A DNA stretch of 64,000 bases from Plantago ovata (Eukaryota > Streptophyta > Magnoliopsida > Lamiales > Plantaginaceae), in contig CM051455.1 in the NCBI GenBank assembly GCA_028274465.1, forward strand, positions 119,387,547 through 119,451,546, given 5' to 3'. Below are positions 48,421-61,606 of the stretch, piece by piece. Position numbers and translations under genes: made by a program. Numbering within the stretch: the first letter of the stretch is position 1; each line of letters opens with the position of its first letter. The notes under the pieces are model-generated. The model saw only the letters and a list, made by a program, of their open reading frames with translations, was not told the DNA's origin and did no database searches.

Positions 48421-49465
48421 TAAAAGTGAGTACTTGGTAGTTTTTGTAACGGCTTATAAAAAACATTTTGAAGTTGTCAATAATTTTAACAAAAAAAGAT
48501 GAGGTTTTTTGTTTAATACACGTTCAAAATTTAAGTTGATTGGTTAAAATAAAATAATTAATTAAATGTTAATAATTTTACTTTATTTAACAGTTTATTA
48601 CTTTTTCTAGTTCTCTTTAAGTCCCAAAATTGGGTTACATTAGTTAGATTACTTAGTAGTCATCATAAATTTGTCTGGTTGTAATAGTCTTGAAGTAGCA
48701 AAGAAGGGGTCGTGAGTTCGATATTTTTTTAAAAATGTTAGATTACTTAATTATAGAGAATCAAACGCAAAAAGTAAGAAAATCAAACATTGAAGATTAC
48801 TTATACATATAGAAAAATGAGATATAGTCATTTTACATGATCATTTGCAAACACAACCTAAAAAATTACAATAGTAAATTACACTGACTTATTGTCCTCC
48901 CGGTCATTGCGTAGCAGTGGTCCAAAAGGCTCCTCGAGAAGATGTCTAAACAGTTATAACGATCTTCAAGTATGTTCAGCCATGGGTGATCTCATCTTAG
49001 TTCCACTTAGCTAAAGGAGCTTGGACACAAACCCTGCATCAATCTCGGCAATTATCTTTCCATAGGCTAGGGGAGGAGCCAGGGGTGTGTATTGTGGGGT
49101 GTCGCCACCTCCCTCCCCCCCTCCCCCAACATTTTAAAAAGAATTTTTTTATAGGTAATATTATCGGTTTTTCAATATCCCCCTCCCAAAAAAAAAAAAC
49201 TTTTTAAATAACCCTATATATGTAATTTCACCCCATAACTTCAAATATTGGATCCAACCCTGAGTGAGGCCCACACAAAGTGCCAAAATATACCAACCAC
49301 CCAATGTCATCCCGCAAGATACCCTCCATGGACGCATAACGCATTTTCAAGAAGCTATCCAAGAAGCTTGCATTAGTGTTCATATATCATCTTTACCCAA
49401 CCAAGGGTAGAGCTATCCAAGTAAATAAAGTGGATGTGCATGTGTTCGCCTACTGAACATAACTG

Positions 49466-49571
49466 AACTGAATTTATTTGTAATATAAAATACAACTAAG
49501 CAAGACTGAACAGAAATGAACTAAATTTATTTGTAGTATAAAATACAACTAAGCAAGACCGAACAGAACTG
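49466..49571. repeat. 53-bp tandem duplication
   Basis: Two copies of a unit starting AACTGAATTTATTTGTA and ending near GAACAGAAATG (49466-49518 and 49519-49571), with a few differences. It is bordered by short GAACT/GAACA repeats. Confidence 0.8.
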
Positions 49572-49774
49572 AACTGAAAATAATGAGTTTTATACGAATA
49601 GAACAGAACTACCCTGCTAAGCATATCCAACACTATACACTTAACGTGATGTACCACCGCACACACTAGAAAGATCTTATTTCAAAACACCAAGGGATTC
49701 CTCGCCTTCTAAATGAAATGTGCCAAGTTACAGACAAAACATGTCTCAAGTTCAGGATAAATCGTCTATCTCAA

Positions 49775-49873
49775 GGCTTTGTCTAAGTACGATACATACA
49801 CCCTTCCTTGGCCCCTCTCATTACTGTGATTTAATGAGAGGTGCCGAGGGAGTATGTAAATACTAACAAAGGC
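49775..49873. repeat. Long imperfect inverted repeat (fold-back)
   Basis: Left arm 49775-49823 and right arm 49832-49873 pair around an 8-nt loop. The core pairs CCCTCTCATTA with TAATGAGAGG, and the outer parts pair CATAC with GTATG and GGCTTTGT with ACAAAGGC, with bulges. It could be a MIR-like precursor or a small MITE; no known miRNA is recognised. Confidence 0.6.
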
Positions 49874-50690
49874 TCTCTGTGTAGCAAGCTGCACCGGTAG
49901 CCTCTGACTTTGGTTTGTTTAAGTGATGCATTTTGCTTGTGTTAAAATTCCTAAAAAAAAAAAAAGACTATCAAGTGGTATACCACTCCCACTTGATATA
50001 GTACGTGGTAAACTTGTTGTCAACGTGTCCTGTCCATTATACCCAAATCGCATAGGCCATATGAATTAATTTACAAATATACCGCATGTGTGGAATGGAT
50101 GCATTGACCACACACAATCACAACACCTAACTCTGTGCATGCACAGAATACAAAAATATATTGTCTCATCACATGAGTATAGACTGACTTTAAAATAGTA
50201 CTCCATTCTTGGTGGTATGTGACCAAAGGTATATGAATTCAATTAATAATATTTAGAGTTAAAATTTTAATCTTATGTTAAACTTTATAAATTTTGATAT
50301 ATATTCGACATTAATGCATGTGAATTTATTATTTGTTTTCACATCTAGGAATTTATTATTTGTTTTCACATCTAGTATGTTTGACGGTGACTTTTTATAA
50401 CGTGACTGATTTAATAATCTATTATAAGAGTTAAAATACCCCAAGTAGTTGACGATGTTGGGTGCCTGTCTATATGTATATAAGACTGCAAATTTGGATC
50501 GGAAAAAGGAAGATAAATCCATTTACTTGGTTGAGAGTCACTGGGCTCACTATTGAGCCATCAAACAAACATTTTTTACACATGCACTAGAATTATGATT
50601 GATGTTAATACTAAGACGATATGAATTCCTTAATTGAATCCGTCTAATCTGTTCTCCCATGTTGGGGAATAAAGATTCTGAATTCTTTGC

Positions 50691-50913
50691 AATTAACTAC
50701 TAGTAATAGATTATAAATGTAACATGGAGGAGCATAGCAGAGCAGGCAAAGGCAGGAGAACATTTTAATCAAATTTAACAATCACAACTTCAGCTATACA
50801 GAGACACAGTCGCAGACAGACACGTTTCCTGAATCTCTCAAATTTAACACGTTTCACAGGCACAACACACAAACCCACCAAAAACACAAGATAAGAAGAA
50901 GAAAACAGCCAAA
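50691..50913 (-). other. Likely SINA 3' untranslated region
   Basis: AT-rich sequence directly after the SINA stop codon on the minus strand. There is no ORF. Confidence 0.45.
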
Positions 50914-53900
50914 TTAGCTACAAAGATTTGGAATGCAGACCCCACCATCTGGATTCTGTTGTTCCTTCCAAATTCTTCCAGTAACCCTCAGCTTAAGCTC
51001 CTTTCTGTCACCTCCAGAGAAGAACAGTGCCATGTTTCGTTGGATGATAAGACCATCGTGACTATCTCGTACCTTGCGGTGGCTATCCCGAACGCTTCGG
51101 GGAGTTCCTTCCCATATCAGCTTCCTGCCATTTCCTCCTACCTCTAAACTGTAGCTGTAATTACGCGCCTCATTTTCATCGCCCATGAAACGTAGAAAAG
51201 CCATGTACACGGGGGCCATTCCTAGCTGGAAAGCTTCAAAATGAAGGCAGAAGTATTGTCCAAAACAATGGAATACCTAACAAAATAGAAACCGCAAAGT
51301 AGAAATATATTAATGAACGGTTTGAGATATAAGAGTTCTCAAGAAAACTCGAGTAGCAGAATAACGGGCATATCCAACAAAAACGTTTTGAAAAATCAAG
51401 CAAAAAGTTACGGTGTCCTTCAGAATAGCACAGACCAGTGAAAGCCATTGCAATTGCTAAACAGAAAATATGTGTGCTTGATCTAAAATGTGAGCCACCT
51501 TCGTCATATAAACAAATTGTTGATCTGTACATGCCAAGGTACGGAAAAGCAGCAGTTCTCTATTTTAACTTAAATGTCTTTGCAAGATGGCAAGTGAAAC
51601 CAAGTACTATCATATCTGCATGTCAAGCCAATCTAAGTCATACTATTTTGAATCACAAAACAATGCTTGTCATCCTCTCAATCAGAGATCAGAAGTACAA
51701 AAATTCTCCGATGTTCAAGTATCTACATTCTACATAATTTATAGCTTAATAACAATTTCGTAACCACATTTTGTAAAAGATAAGTAGAATATGTAAACAA
51801 ATACGGAAATACCACCTCGCTCCAGATCTCAAATTCATGGTTTACTTTTTTTGTTTGTCCCAATCTCAATTTACTATACCTAAGATGGAGATTATCTATA
51901 TTACTTTATTTATTACCTCTTCTACTTTACTTACCCTATCTCCTACTTTATTCATTTTCTTTCATTCTTCTAAATATTTCTATGGGCTACTGTAAATCTC
52001 CCTTCCCGGCTCAGCAAGAAGTTGAGATTGGGATGAAGGTAGTAGTATAATAAACTATTCATGAGAATGACTTGTTTTAAAAGGTCTAACTGTTAAATGG
52101 GCGCAAATTAAAGGATTTTGCTCAACCCTTGACTGGGTGGTGGCCTCCCTTTCAATAATATGTAAAGTGTGTGTGGAAATCAAGGGAATGCTCAACACTT
52201 GAGTGGGTGGAGTGGTTCTTCCTATTATCTAATGCAAGTCTTTCTCCCTTTTCACATAAACATTGCTTTCATCTTGTCATCCTCAGATACATGCATTTTG
52301 AAACTGTTAACATAACAATTAGGATGAGTGCAACTTAATACCGTTCACATATCTATACACAGCCACAAATTTGATCAACTGACAAGTTTAGCTAAAGTTT
52401 CATTTGCCTACAGGATAGAGAGTATGATTACAGACTAAATAATTAACAATATTTCAGCCATGGGTCGCCAAAAAATAGTTTCATTTCCTTGTTTATGGTG
52501 AATAATGAAACTTCAAACTTAAGAAAAAGAAAAATAAATAAATGCAATGGAGTTGGCAAATCGGCTCACTGACCGAAAACTGCTAGGATTTTTCTAAAAA
52601 GATGTTAATTCAGTCAATACGCATTGTTTCCAAAGTAAGCTGAAGAGTTGAACAAGAAACAGAAGCTGGTCGACTAGTACGATGAGATATTATGAGCACA
52701 AGAACATCATGATAGTGACAATCATGTACATGCGATTCACACAATAACCAGATAATGCACAAAATATTTTACTAACCGTTAACATCCAAGTTGCATTTTC
52801 TACTTCACGAGGATTTGACTTCACATAGCGGTGATTGAAAGTACACCCAGTGTGCATGTCCACTTTGTGGTCATCTCTTAGATGAGAAACTAGATAAGGT
52901 ATGTCCCCAGTAACAGCACACTCAGATCCAGCATAGGGGCAGTTATACGGTCTTAAATTGCAAACTGCCTCATGCTTAAGTTTGCTGTAATAAGGAAATA
53001 TTTCCGGGCATCCCAAAGAGTAGTACTTGCAGGGAAGGTCCAATGATTCCGCTACCTTCTCCAGTGCTAAGCACCTAATATCTCCAAGCTCTTGTCTGCA
53101 TGTAGGACATCTATTATGGACCCTTGTCTTGCAAGTAGAACAGAGTGTATGGCCATTGTGACACTGCCAAAAAGAATCCAACCAATGAATCTTTTTACTC
53201 CATAAACAACTCAGAAGAAATAAATGTAATTTCATATTATCTCTATGCTTAGACAAACCCGACATGTGAAAGAAGATATTGTATAAACACAGATGATTAT
53301 GAAAAGACTATCAAATTTTTCAGATAAATTATTTGAATGCAAATAGTCATGGTAAGAAGATGGATCTTTCATGTCAGTGGAGGCTCCAACCAGCCATACA
53401 TGCGAGGAAAAGCGTAGAAACAAGCTAATAAACAAGGTTCTTCACCATTAACAAAAACATACACTGTTTCCAAGTCTTTGTTTTTCTATGTAAGATTCTT
53501 GGCAACCCATGGGAGTAGCCATGGATTGAGACATTACAAACTTGTTCGGAACATTTTGCAGTGTTTCGAGAATAAAAATAAAAAGTTTATACAGAAGCAA
53601 GAAGTTTCAAGTTTATAAGCAGTTCCGAATCGCATGCTTTGTCTCAAAATGTCATCACCTTTCTCATAATAGAGACTGCTCGTAGAAAAAGATTTCTAAG
53701 CGGTCTAAGTAGCAATATTCATTTAATATCTCCACGAAAAACCGTTTTATAATAAACCATTCATTAAATATAAAGAAACACGTTTCAAGTAACCCCCACG
53801 TAGCTACCTCGAATGTAAGTCTACTTTAGATGGTTGGGAAAATTACTTAAATGCATCCCTAAACTAATTTCGGTACAAGAAACATTATTGATCGACAAAA

Positions 53901-55382
53901 TCTTCCACCCCTTTTCTGCAATTTCTCAATTCACATGCACCAATCCTAAATTACGTATTCAACGAATCCCCACGTTTGAAAATTTGCACGACGAAGTGCG
54001 GTATTTCAGTACCTAAAAACAAAAAGCATAACTCCCACATACCATGCACCAATCAAGAAAAAGAACCCTGTAGCTTAATCATAGCCTTAACCACATAACA
54101 TATAAATATTTAACATGCAAAAGAAATGCATAGGCAACATACACAATACTAATAAATAAATAAACCTATAAGTCTACTTTAGATTTCTAAGCGGTCTAAG
54201 TAGCGATGTTGATTTAATATCTCCACGAAAAACCGTTTTATCATAAATCATTCATTAAATATAAATAAACACGTTTCAAGTAATCCCCAAGTAGCTACCT
54301 CGAATATAAGTCTACTTTAGTTGGTTGGGAAAAATTACTAAATGCACCCTCAAACTAATTTCGCTACAACATACATTGTTGATCAACAAAATCTTCCGCC
54401 CCTTGTCTGCAATTTCCCAACATCTTATATACCAATCCTACATTATGTATTCAACAAATCCCCACGTTTGAAAATTTGCACGAGTATTTCAGTACCAAAA
54501 AAAAAAAAAGCATAACTCCCACATCACCATGCACCAATCAAGAAAAAGAACCCTGTAGCTTAATCATAGCCTTAACCACATAACATATAAATATTTAACA
54601 TGCAAAAGAAATGCATAGGCAACATACACAATACTAATAAATAAATAAACCTACAAGTCTACTTTAGATTTCTAAGCCGTCTAAGTGGCGACGTTGATTT
54701 AATATCTCCACAAAAAAACCGTTTTATAATAAACCATTCATTAAATATAAATAAATACGTTGCTAGTAATCCCCACGTAGCTTCCTCGAATATAAGTCTA
54801 CTTTAGTTGGTTGGAAAAAATTACTTAAATGCATCCCTAAACTAATTTCGGTACAAGATACATTGTTGATCGACAAAATCTTCCGCCCCTGTCTGCAATT
54901 TCTCAATTCAATTCATACGTATTCAACAAATCTCCATGTTTAAATTTGAACAACGAAGCGCAGTATTTCAGTACCAAAAAAATAAAAGCATAACTCCCAC
55001 ATACCATGCACCAATCAAGAAAAAGAACCATCTAGCTTAATCATAGTCTTAACCACATAACATACATGCAAAAGAAATGCATAGGCAACATATAATAATA
55101 AATAAATAAATAAATATGAGGGATGGAAAGGGAACGGACCTGATGGATGGGAGGGTACATGGAATTAGTGCAGACAGGGCATTCCAACAATTCATGGATG
55201 TTGGTAGGGACGAGTCCAGAGGCAACTATATTATTATTATTGTTATTATTATGGGGCTTGGCTGAGAATTGGTTTGAATTGGAGTGATGGCCGTTATGAG
55301 GATGCGATGAATGGACCTCTTCGTCTTCGATTCCATCGGAAGAAGACACACATTCGATGCTATCCATTTCAATCGTTTCCAT
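50914..55382 (-). CDS. SINA-type RING E3 ubiquitin ligase (SEVEN IN ABSENTIA), 330 aa
   Basis: Three coding exons with GT-AG borders join in frame: 55140-55382, 52777-53163, 50914-51276 (993 nt with stop). The N-terminus is polar with an Asn run (residues 45-51). The C3HC4 RING uses C68, C71, C82, H86, C89, C92, C100 and C103. A SIAH-type zinc finger follows (C126, C133, H145, C149, then C156 and C163 with later His). The C-terminal TRAF-like substrate-binding domain contains MHTGCTFNHRYVK, FCLHFEAFQLG and YSYSLEVGGNGRKL and ends NPDGGVCIPNLCS. The protein transfers ubiquitin to substrates and normally dimerises through the C-terminal domain. All key residues are present and the length is typical. 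A 5' UTR intron is likely (donor CCAG/GTATTC at about 55609). Confidence 0.94.
53691..55115. repeat. About 490-bp tandem repeat, three copies, in SINA intron 1
   Basis: Copies begin GATTTCTAAG at 53691, 54182 and 54667 (periods 491 and 485). The third ends about 25 bp before the exon 1 donor. Each copy contains CTACGTGG-like and GTCTACTTTAG motifs and ends in a TAAATAAATAAA tract. The repeat accounts for most of the 1976-bp intron. Copies differ by scattered substitutions and small indels. Confidence 0.92.
55229..55252. repeat. AAT/ATT microsatellite coding the SINA poly-Asn tract
   Basis: A run of ATT/GTT triplets on the plus strand encodes the consecutive Asn residues near residues 45-51 of the SINA protein. 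Confidence 0.8.
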
Positions 55383-56514
55383 TTTTCTCCTCCTTCTTCA
55401 GTAATTAATGAAATGACAAAAAAAAAAAAAAAATCCTAAAAGTGTTCGTGACGAAATATTCCAATTCCACACCAGAAACACCAAATGCAGCTACCTCTTC
55501 TGGAAAAAATTTAAAAAAAAAAAAAAAAGTTAAAAACCTAACCCTAAATTAACGAAGGAACGAAAAATAAGGTGAATCGGAAGTGTATCGGAAGGGGAAA
55601 AGGATGAATACCTGGTAATCAGGAACCGATGAATCGGATTAGCGCATTGCGAATTGGATCGATGATGATCTAATAGATCTCTCTTTCAGATGTGATAATT
55701 GGTGAGAATCTGAAAGAAAAGACAACAGAGAAAATGGAGAGATCGATCGATTGATATTCAGAAAGAGGCAACAGAGAGAGAAAAGGTCCTCCTTCTTCTG
55801 TTCCCCTGAAAATGGGAAAGCAAGCTTGTTTCCTCTTCCTTCTTTCTTCTTCCTTCTCTCTCTCTCTCTGTGTGTTTGTTGTTTTTTGGTTTATGGGAGG
55901 AGAGAGAAAGTGTGTTTCAGGATCGCCGTTGATTTGTTCATTATGATGTTCATCGGACGGTTGGAAAATAATGGTCTATGGAATATTTGTTTTTTTATTT
56001 ATTTATATATATTGGTTGCTAAATTTTCTCAGATTATAAAGAAGAAAGTATACTGTATACTGTATTTTGACCCTGAGTGGTTTAAATTTACTATTTCAAA
56101 TGGTACATGCTTAATAATAGTAGGAGACCAGTCTCCATCTAAAATAGTAAAATTACAGAAGTCATCAACCATCTTCAGTTTAGACTTTAGATCAATTTAT
56201 GTCAAATCAAAAGTAAATCGTTAACTGTTAACAAATTTTAGCAGTTAAATTTATGTCAACAGTAAATTATTAACGGTTGACAAATTTTAACGGTTGGATA
56301 TTTGGGTGGTAGAATATTTATAATTGTTTTCTAATGTTTGTGAATGTAGGGTTTATATTTGAATTTATATGGGGTAAAATAATCAAAATTCCGAATTAAT
56401 TGACAATGGATTTTAGAAAGTTTGAATGTGCTTTTAGAATCCCGCGCAAATAATAACGTAAAATAAAACATTTAAACTTGTATGTTAATCAGTTGTGGAG
56501 AATGTATCAGCATC
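55383..56514 (-). promoter_or_regulatory. SINA 5' leader and promoter region
   Basis: Leader exon sequence is likely at about 55610-55800 (minus strand, ending CCAG/GTATTC). A CT/GA dinucleotide tract lies at 55853-55870. Beyond about 55900 the DNA is AT-rich with no recognised feature. Confidence 0.45.
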
Positions 56515-59500
56515 GACAAAATCGAGTTTGAAGATTCGGTTTCAGAATCTATAGGAATGTGTTCGAGATGTTGTTTTTCGAATTCCAAGATCAAATTCTA
56601 ACTAGGAAGAAGAAGTAGAAGAACAAGAAGAAGAATATGGGTGAGTTTTAATGAGTTACTTGTATTCTGATAGCTTTGTCTTGTCGCTCTGTATTTGTTT
56701 ACGCTTGGTAGAACATGTTAATTGTGCCCATAGAATTGGTTGTTGTACCTGGTATGTTTCGACAGAAATGATGAATCTCGAGTCCGAGTTATGTCGAAGA
56801 TCTCAGAACCATTGAGTAGTACCTGAGGCGGGCGCCCCATTTGTATTCTGCACGGATCTTTTGCATTTACTCCCATTTTCAGTTACATTGTCTATATCAT
56901 TAATCTTTGTAACTCCTTAGAGATCAACATTGAAGAATACACACCATTGTTAGAGCTTGGAGTGAAGATAGAGATTAGAGATTGCATTGTATTCACATTT
57001 CATTTCTCTAGAGATTCGAATTGTTATTCATCCACCGCCTAGTGACAATCGGTGGTAAATTGTGCCATTTCTCATACTTTGAAATCTGAATGTATTTCAT
57101 GTTTATCTATTCAAATATGATCATGTCTTCCATTGTCATGAGTAGTTAAATCTCCATAGTTGGTGGTAAAATGTAGAATCAAATGCTTGGGTTAGGTTAT
57201 GAATATGCATACATGAGGTATATCTTTTGTGATATGCATGCCAACCTACGAATCCTAGGTAACCAACATCGTATCTTCAAAATGCAAAGCATTGTGACAA
57301 CTTTGTGGTCATCCCATGCCTACGGATTGTGGATTCGGTGTTCATAGCATGATTAATGTATTTGGTATGTAACAATCTTACATTATAAATAATGATATGA
57401 TCCTTTTATGATGCGTGTCTTGATAATGTCTATGTGAGTTATACTCGTTGAAGGCTTTACTCCCTGATTGTGTATGCACCCATGTCATGTTGATTCCACT
57501 ACGCTACCACCAAGAATCTTCTCTCATTGATGTTTCATCTTTGCACATGTTTCTACGAGTTTACTTGATCATATTCATCATCATCATCGTTTGTTTGTTC
57601 TAATTGTAAACAACACATCAAACAAACCACGTTAGGTTCTGAGAAAACAACACTCAGGGTTAACTTACCGCTGCACCTAATCCCTTTGTGTAGTATAAGT
57701 TCATCTCCGCGTTAAACAATTATAGTTTTGATATTGATACCATCAGAGGTAGTATGTACCTAAATACGACATATGTTGCTAGATGTAATTTGGTTTGGCA
57801 TTTAAGAGATTAGGTGGAGGTTCTACTATGTGTCTCATCTTTTTCATTTTTCTTTTCTTGCTCAGTGCTCTAGTTATGGTTTTTCGTTTCTTGGATTTAG
57901 TCACTATGCAGTGCATGTGAATATAGAGCATAAAAAAGAGAATAGCCCTTTTGGGAGTTACAAAAGAGGAAAAGATGATGAAGAAATCCGCAAGTGGGAA
58001 AAGCCTTGGTGAACAGAGCAGCATCAATGGAAATTTAACCTGAAACAACAAAATCAAGTTTGAGGATCATTCGGCTCAAAATCTATAGGCATTTTGTCGA
58101 GATTTTGTTTTCGAAATGCCAAGATAAAAAAATAAAAATAAATAAATAAATAATAAATAAATAAAAGTGGAATAAGAAAAAGAAGATGAGTGAGGTAGAG
58201 TCAACTGCTTCAATTTTGATGGCTTTGTCTTGTGGCTCTATTTGTGCATCGTAGAAAACGTTGTTTGTACATGTGGAAGTAGTTGTGGCACCTGGCATCA
58301 AAATTATCATTTGACTTTGAGTTCTTGCATGAGTTGTCTGTTTTGACCAGAATAATGAGAGACCGAAAGGAATTATCGGATGTGATACATTACCTTTGAG
58401 AATGGATAATTCGTTCAAATTCAATTTTCACCTCAAAGCACCTAAAGAATATCAATTATTATGAGTAATTCCCAAATATCCATAAAAAAATTATTTTGAA
58501 TAGAAAGTAGTACGTAGCTAAATGTGACAAAAGATTCATAGATTGGAGGTTTGTACTTTAAGCCGTTTGGTGGGGTTTATATTATGTGTCTTATCTTTAT
58601 CAACTTTCTCTAGTTAAGGTATTTAATTTCTTGGCTTAAAACACTATGCAATGCATGTGGGATAAAGAGCAGAAAAAAAAGTCCCATCTGAGAGTGACAG
58701 AAGGGGAAAACAGGATCGATGAAGAAATCTGCAAGTGGGGAATACCTTAGTGAGCAGAGTAGCAGTAGAGGAGCTTGTACCAGAAACAACAAAATCAAGC
58801 TCGAGGATTCAGTTCAAAATCTATAGGCATTTCGTCGAGATATTGATTTCGAATGACAAGATCAAACACTAACTAGGAAGAAGAATAAGAATATGGGTGA
58901 GGTTGAGCGAGCTGCTTATATTTTAATGGCTTTGTTCACGCTTGGTTGAAAATGTTGTCACACCGAAGCTAGCTCTTCCAAGAACTCCAAGTCAAAAGAT
59001 CAATCTAGGCATCCTGGTAAAACAACCACTTTCATAGGTACAAACAACATTTCCTAACAAATAAGAAACAGAGCCACAAGACAAAGCAATCAAAATAGAA
59101 GCATCTCGCTAAAACCCACCCATATTCTTCATCTTCCTCTGGTTAATTAGTATCTAATCCTAGAATTTGGAAAGCACCATCTCGACCAAATGGCCATAGA
59201 TTTTGAACTAGATCCTCAAGTTTGATTTTTTTGTTGATGGTACAATCTCCATTGTTGTTGCATTATTCACTAAGCTTTTTCCCACTTGAAGATTTATTCG
59301 CCTTCTTTTTCACTTTTATTACTATCAAAATGGATTTGTTTTCTCTTTATTCCACATACATTGCACAGTGACTAAAGCCCAGATAAGAAATAGCTTAACT
59401 AGAACTTGTTTGCAATTAAAAAGAAAATTGAAAATGATAAGGGAGTTTGTACCTAACCTATTAAATGTCTAAACCATCACATCTAGGTATTATTTAGCAT

Positions 59501-59850
59501 GTTTTGTAATACACTACCTCCTATTTAGAATAATTGAGAACTCTTCAGACTCATTGATATTATGGGTTCTTTGAATCAAAACGTAATTTTAAGCAACTTG
59601 ATTCGTGCACTCTCAAAGGCAATGTAACACATTCTAGAAGCACTTTGACCTCTCATCATTCTCGTAAATTAAAACATACTAATGACACAAGAGCTCAAAG
59701 GATAAAGCTAGATAGATAGGTACAACTTCCCCTCCTAAAGGTACAATCAACATTTTCTACCAAGCATAAACAGAGTCACAAGATAAACTCATAAAAATAG
59801 AAGCTGCTCGCTCAACCTCACTCATCTTCTTTTTCTTATTTGGTTAGTGT
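56515..59850. repeat. Cluster of direct and inverted copies of an unidentified repeat
   Basis: Direct copies start at about 56520, 58045 and 58790 (marker TCTATAGG followed by TCGAGAT, then ATGGGTGAG or ATGAGTGAG, then TGGCTTTGT). Inverted copies lie at about 58985-59300 and 59720-59850 (marker CCACAAGA, then AAAATAGAAGC). The neighbouring block with GTGCATGTG and CCGCAAGTGGGAAAAGCC recurs at 57900-58010, 58650-58750 and, inverted, near 59275. No copy has a long ORF. An LTR relic interrupts the first copy. Confidence 0.65.
56769..57745 (+). repeat. Solo LTR relic, Athila-like (977 bp)
   Basis: It starts TGATGAATC and ends ACCATCA. It shares blocks with the LTR at 4100-5517 in the opposite orientation: GTTGGTGGTA with ATGTAGAAT, and CCACGTTAGGT followed by GAGAAAACAACACTC (57635-57655) against GAGAGAACGACACTC. 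It has no PBS or coding sequence. The target duplication is not recognisable. Confidence 0.6.
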
Positions 59851-60112
59851 TCTTGTGCACATATATAAACTCAAATAGATGAACTAGTTTTATACATGGA
59901 AGTGTAAACATGCATACATAAATGTAGAAGTAAGTACAAGTATAGAGATTTACACACAAACATTAAGAGAGAGATAAACGATTCACAACAGAAATATTTT
60001 GTAACGCCCCGTATTTTTTTATTAGTTATTTTAGTTATTTAAGTATCTGATTAATTTATTTTATTTGGTAATTATTTAATTTATTTCCCGCGCAATAGAA
60101 TTCGACTATAGA

Positions 60113-61606
60113 ATCCTTGGTGGACCCGTCGATGTCAGCTCTGAATAAGCAGTTGACCCAAGACACGATCCAGGATTATGGCTACATACAAATGGGGATG
60201 ATAAGTGATTCTGTGAAGGATTCATCTCTCACGTGTAGCACAGGAGAGCACTGCTCATTGTCGTTCATAGTTGTGATTGGTAAAACCGCTGGCCAGCATA
60301 TCAATATTATTATGATGGTCATAATAGATATTGGATTCACCATGCAACTCACTGAAGACGCCCGTGGATGTATTATTGGGATAGACACTTCATCGACCCT
60401 AGATACATTCGAGCAAGTCAGATGAAGGGACGTTACCATCGCCGCGTTGAGCGCAACAGACTTCGCAACTAAAGGGTTAGCTTTGAGAAACCTCTCAAAC
60501 GTCCTCATGTATTAATATTGCAAATGGAACCGTCTAGGAATTCCATGTTGCCTAGTCTAGGACTTGCTTAATACGATGAGGCCCTATGGGTCACACTATG
60601 TGGTGAATCAGCCTATCAGAATATCCTTGAAGATGGAATCGCAATTAATTTGGAATTAATTATGATTGATGGATTATAATTGATTTGGAACTAATTATAA
60701 TATTTGGTGGCCCAATTAATGATTTGGAATTATTAATTGAATTGGCTAATTAATTGTATTTTAAGTAAATACAATTAAAGATTATATTTTGGAAATATAA
60801 TAGAGGTTTGATTTGAAAGGATATGTTAATTTAGAATTAACATTTGCACTTGGGCAAAATTTACTTGGAGTTTGAATTTCCTTAGAACTATAAGTGGTCC
60901 CAAAATTGGGACCCACCTATTTCCCGTAGGACTGGGCGCGCGCGCGTTAGCTAGATAGGGGAAGGAGTTCGACTCCTTCCTCTATTAGAAGTCCAAGGGA
61001 TAAGTTAGATTTTCCTGATTGAGTTTTAATTTGATTGGGAATGAATCTAGACTTGATATTGGTTTCCTAGTGCGATAAGAATTAGATTCTTATTCCTTTA
61101 CGAAGTCTAATTGCTTATGCTTTAGGCTTCTATTGACTACTATATATAGTAGACTATTAGAGAGTTTTTGACATAGACTTTCACAGTCATTCTACCCAGT
61201 TTTCTTAGAGAAAATAAAACTCTCCCCTCCTCTATAAGCCTACGCGCGCACCACCTTACCGGAGGAATCGCCGCCCCATCTTCTTGGTCACACAAAGAAT
61301 ATCCTAGCATTCTTCCGATAGACTGTTCATCCGTGGATACCAAGGTTGAGGTTGTAGGAGCTGGAAACTAACTTTTATTGTCTTGCAGATAATCAAAGTA
61401 TTGCAGATATCTTCGACTTCGACGAAGGAGAAGATACACCGGATTATTACGAAGACTTGGAATCTTGCTTTGGAAGTAAGGTTAATCTTCTAATTGACGT
61501 GTTTAAATATATACGGCATATACATAATCAATTAACATGCATGTTAAGAAATTTTTTGAAATTCCGCTGCGTACCCTAGGGGTAACTCTGACCGTATTTT
61601 CTTACA
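60113..61606 (+). repeat. 5'-truncated Copia LTR fragment
   Basis: It matches the Copia LTR from the position equivalent to 30555 (TCCTTGGTGGACC) to the LTR end TTCTTACA. It lies within the solo LTR at 60000-63853. Confidence 0.88.

Larger units (their letters stand above)
48421..50690. other. Intergenic DNA between CBL and SINA
   Basis: AT-rich with no supportable ORF. It contains a C-rich run (49108-49128), a 53-bp tandem duplication (49466-49571) and a long imperfect fold-back (49775-49873). Confidence 0.6.

Noticed and set aside
48655..48735. B-box-like GTGAGTTCGAT, possible tRNA or SINE
   Set aside because: No matching A-box at the right distance and no cloverleaf; short and degenerate.
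50259..50522. 87-codon minus-strand ORF
   Set aside because: AT-rich, contains an internal duplication (NNKFLDVKT), with no domain or splice context; probably chance.
57830..58424. ORFs of 60-113 codons within the repeat cluster
   Set aside because: Frames are not kept between copies of the repeat and contain poly-Phe or poly-Tyr low-complexity stretches.
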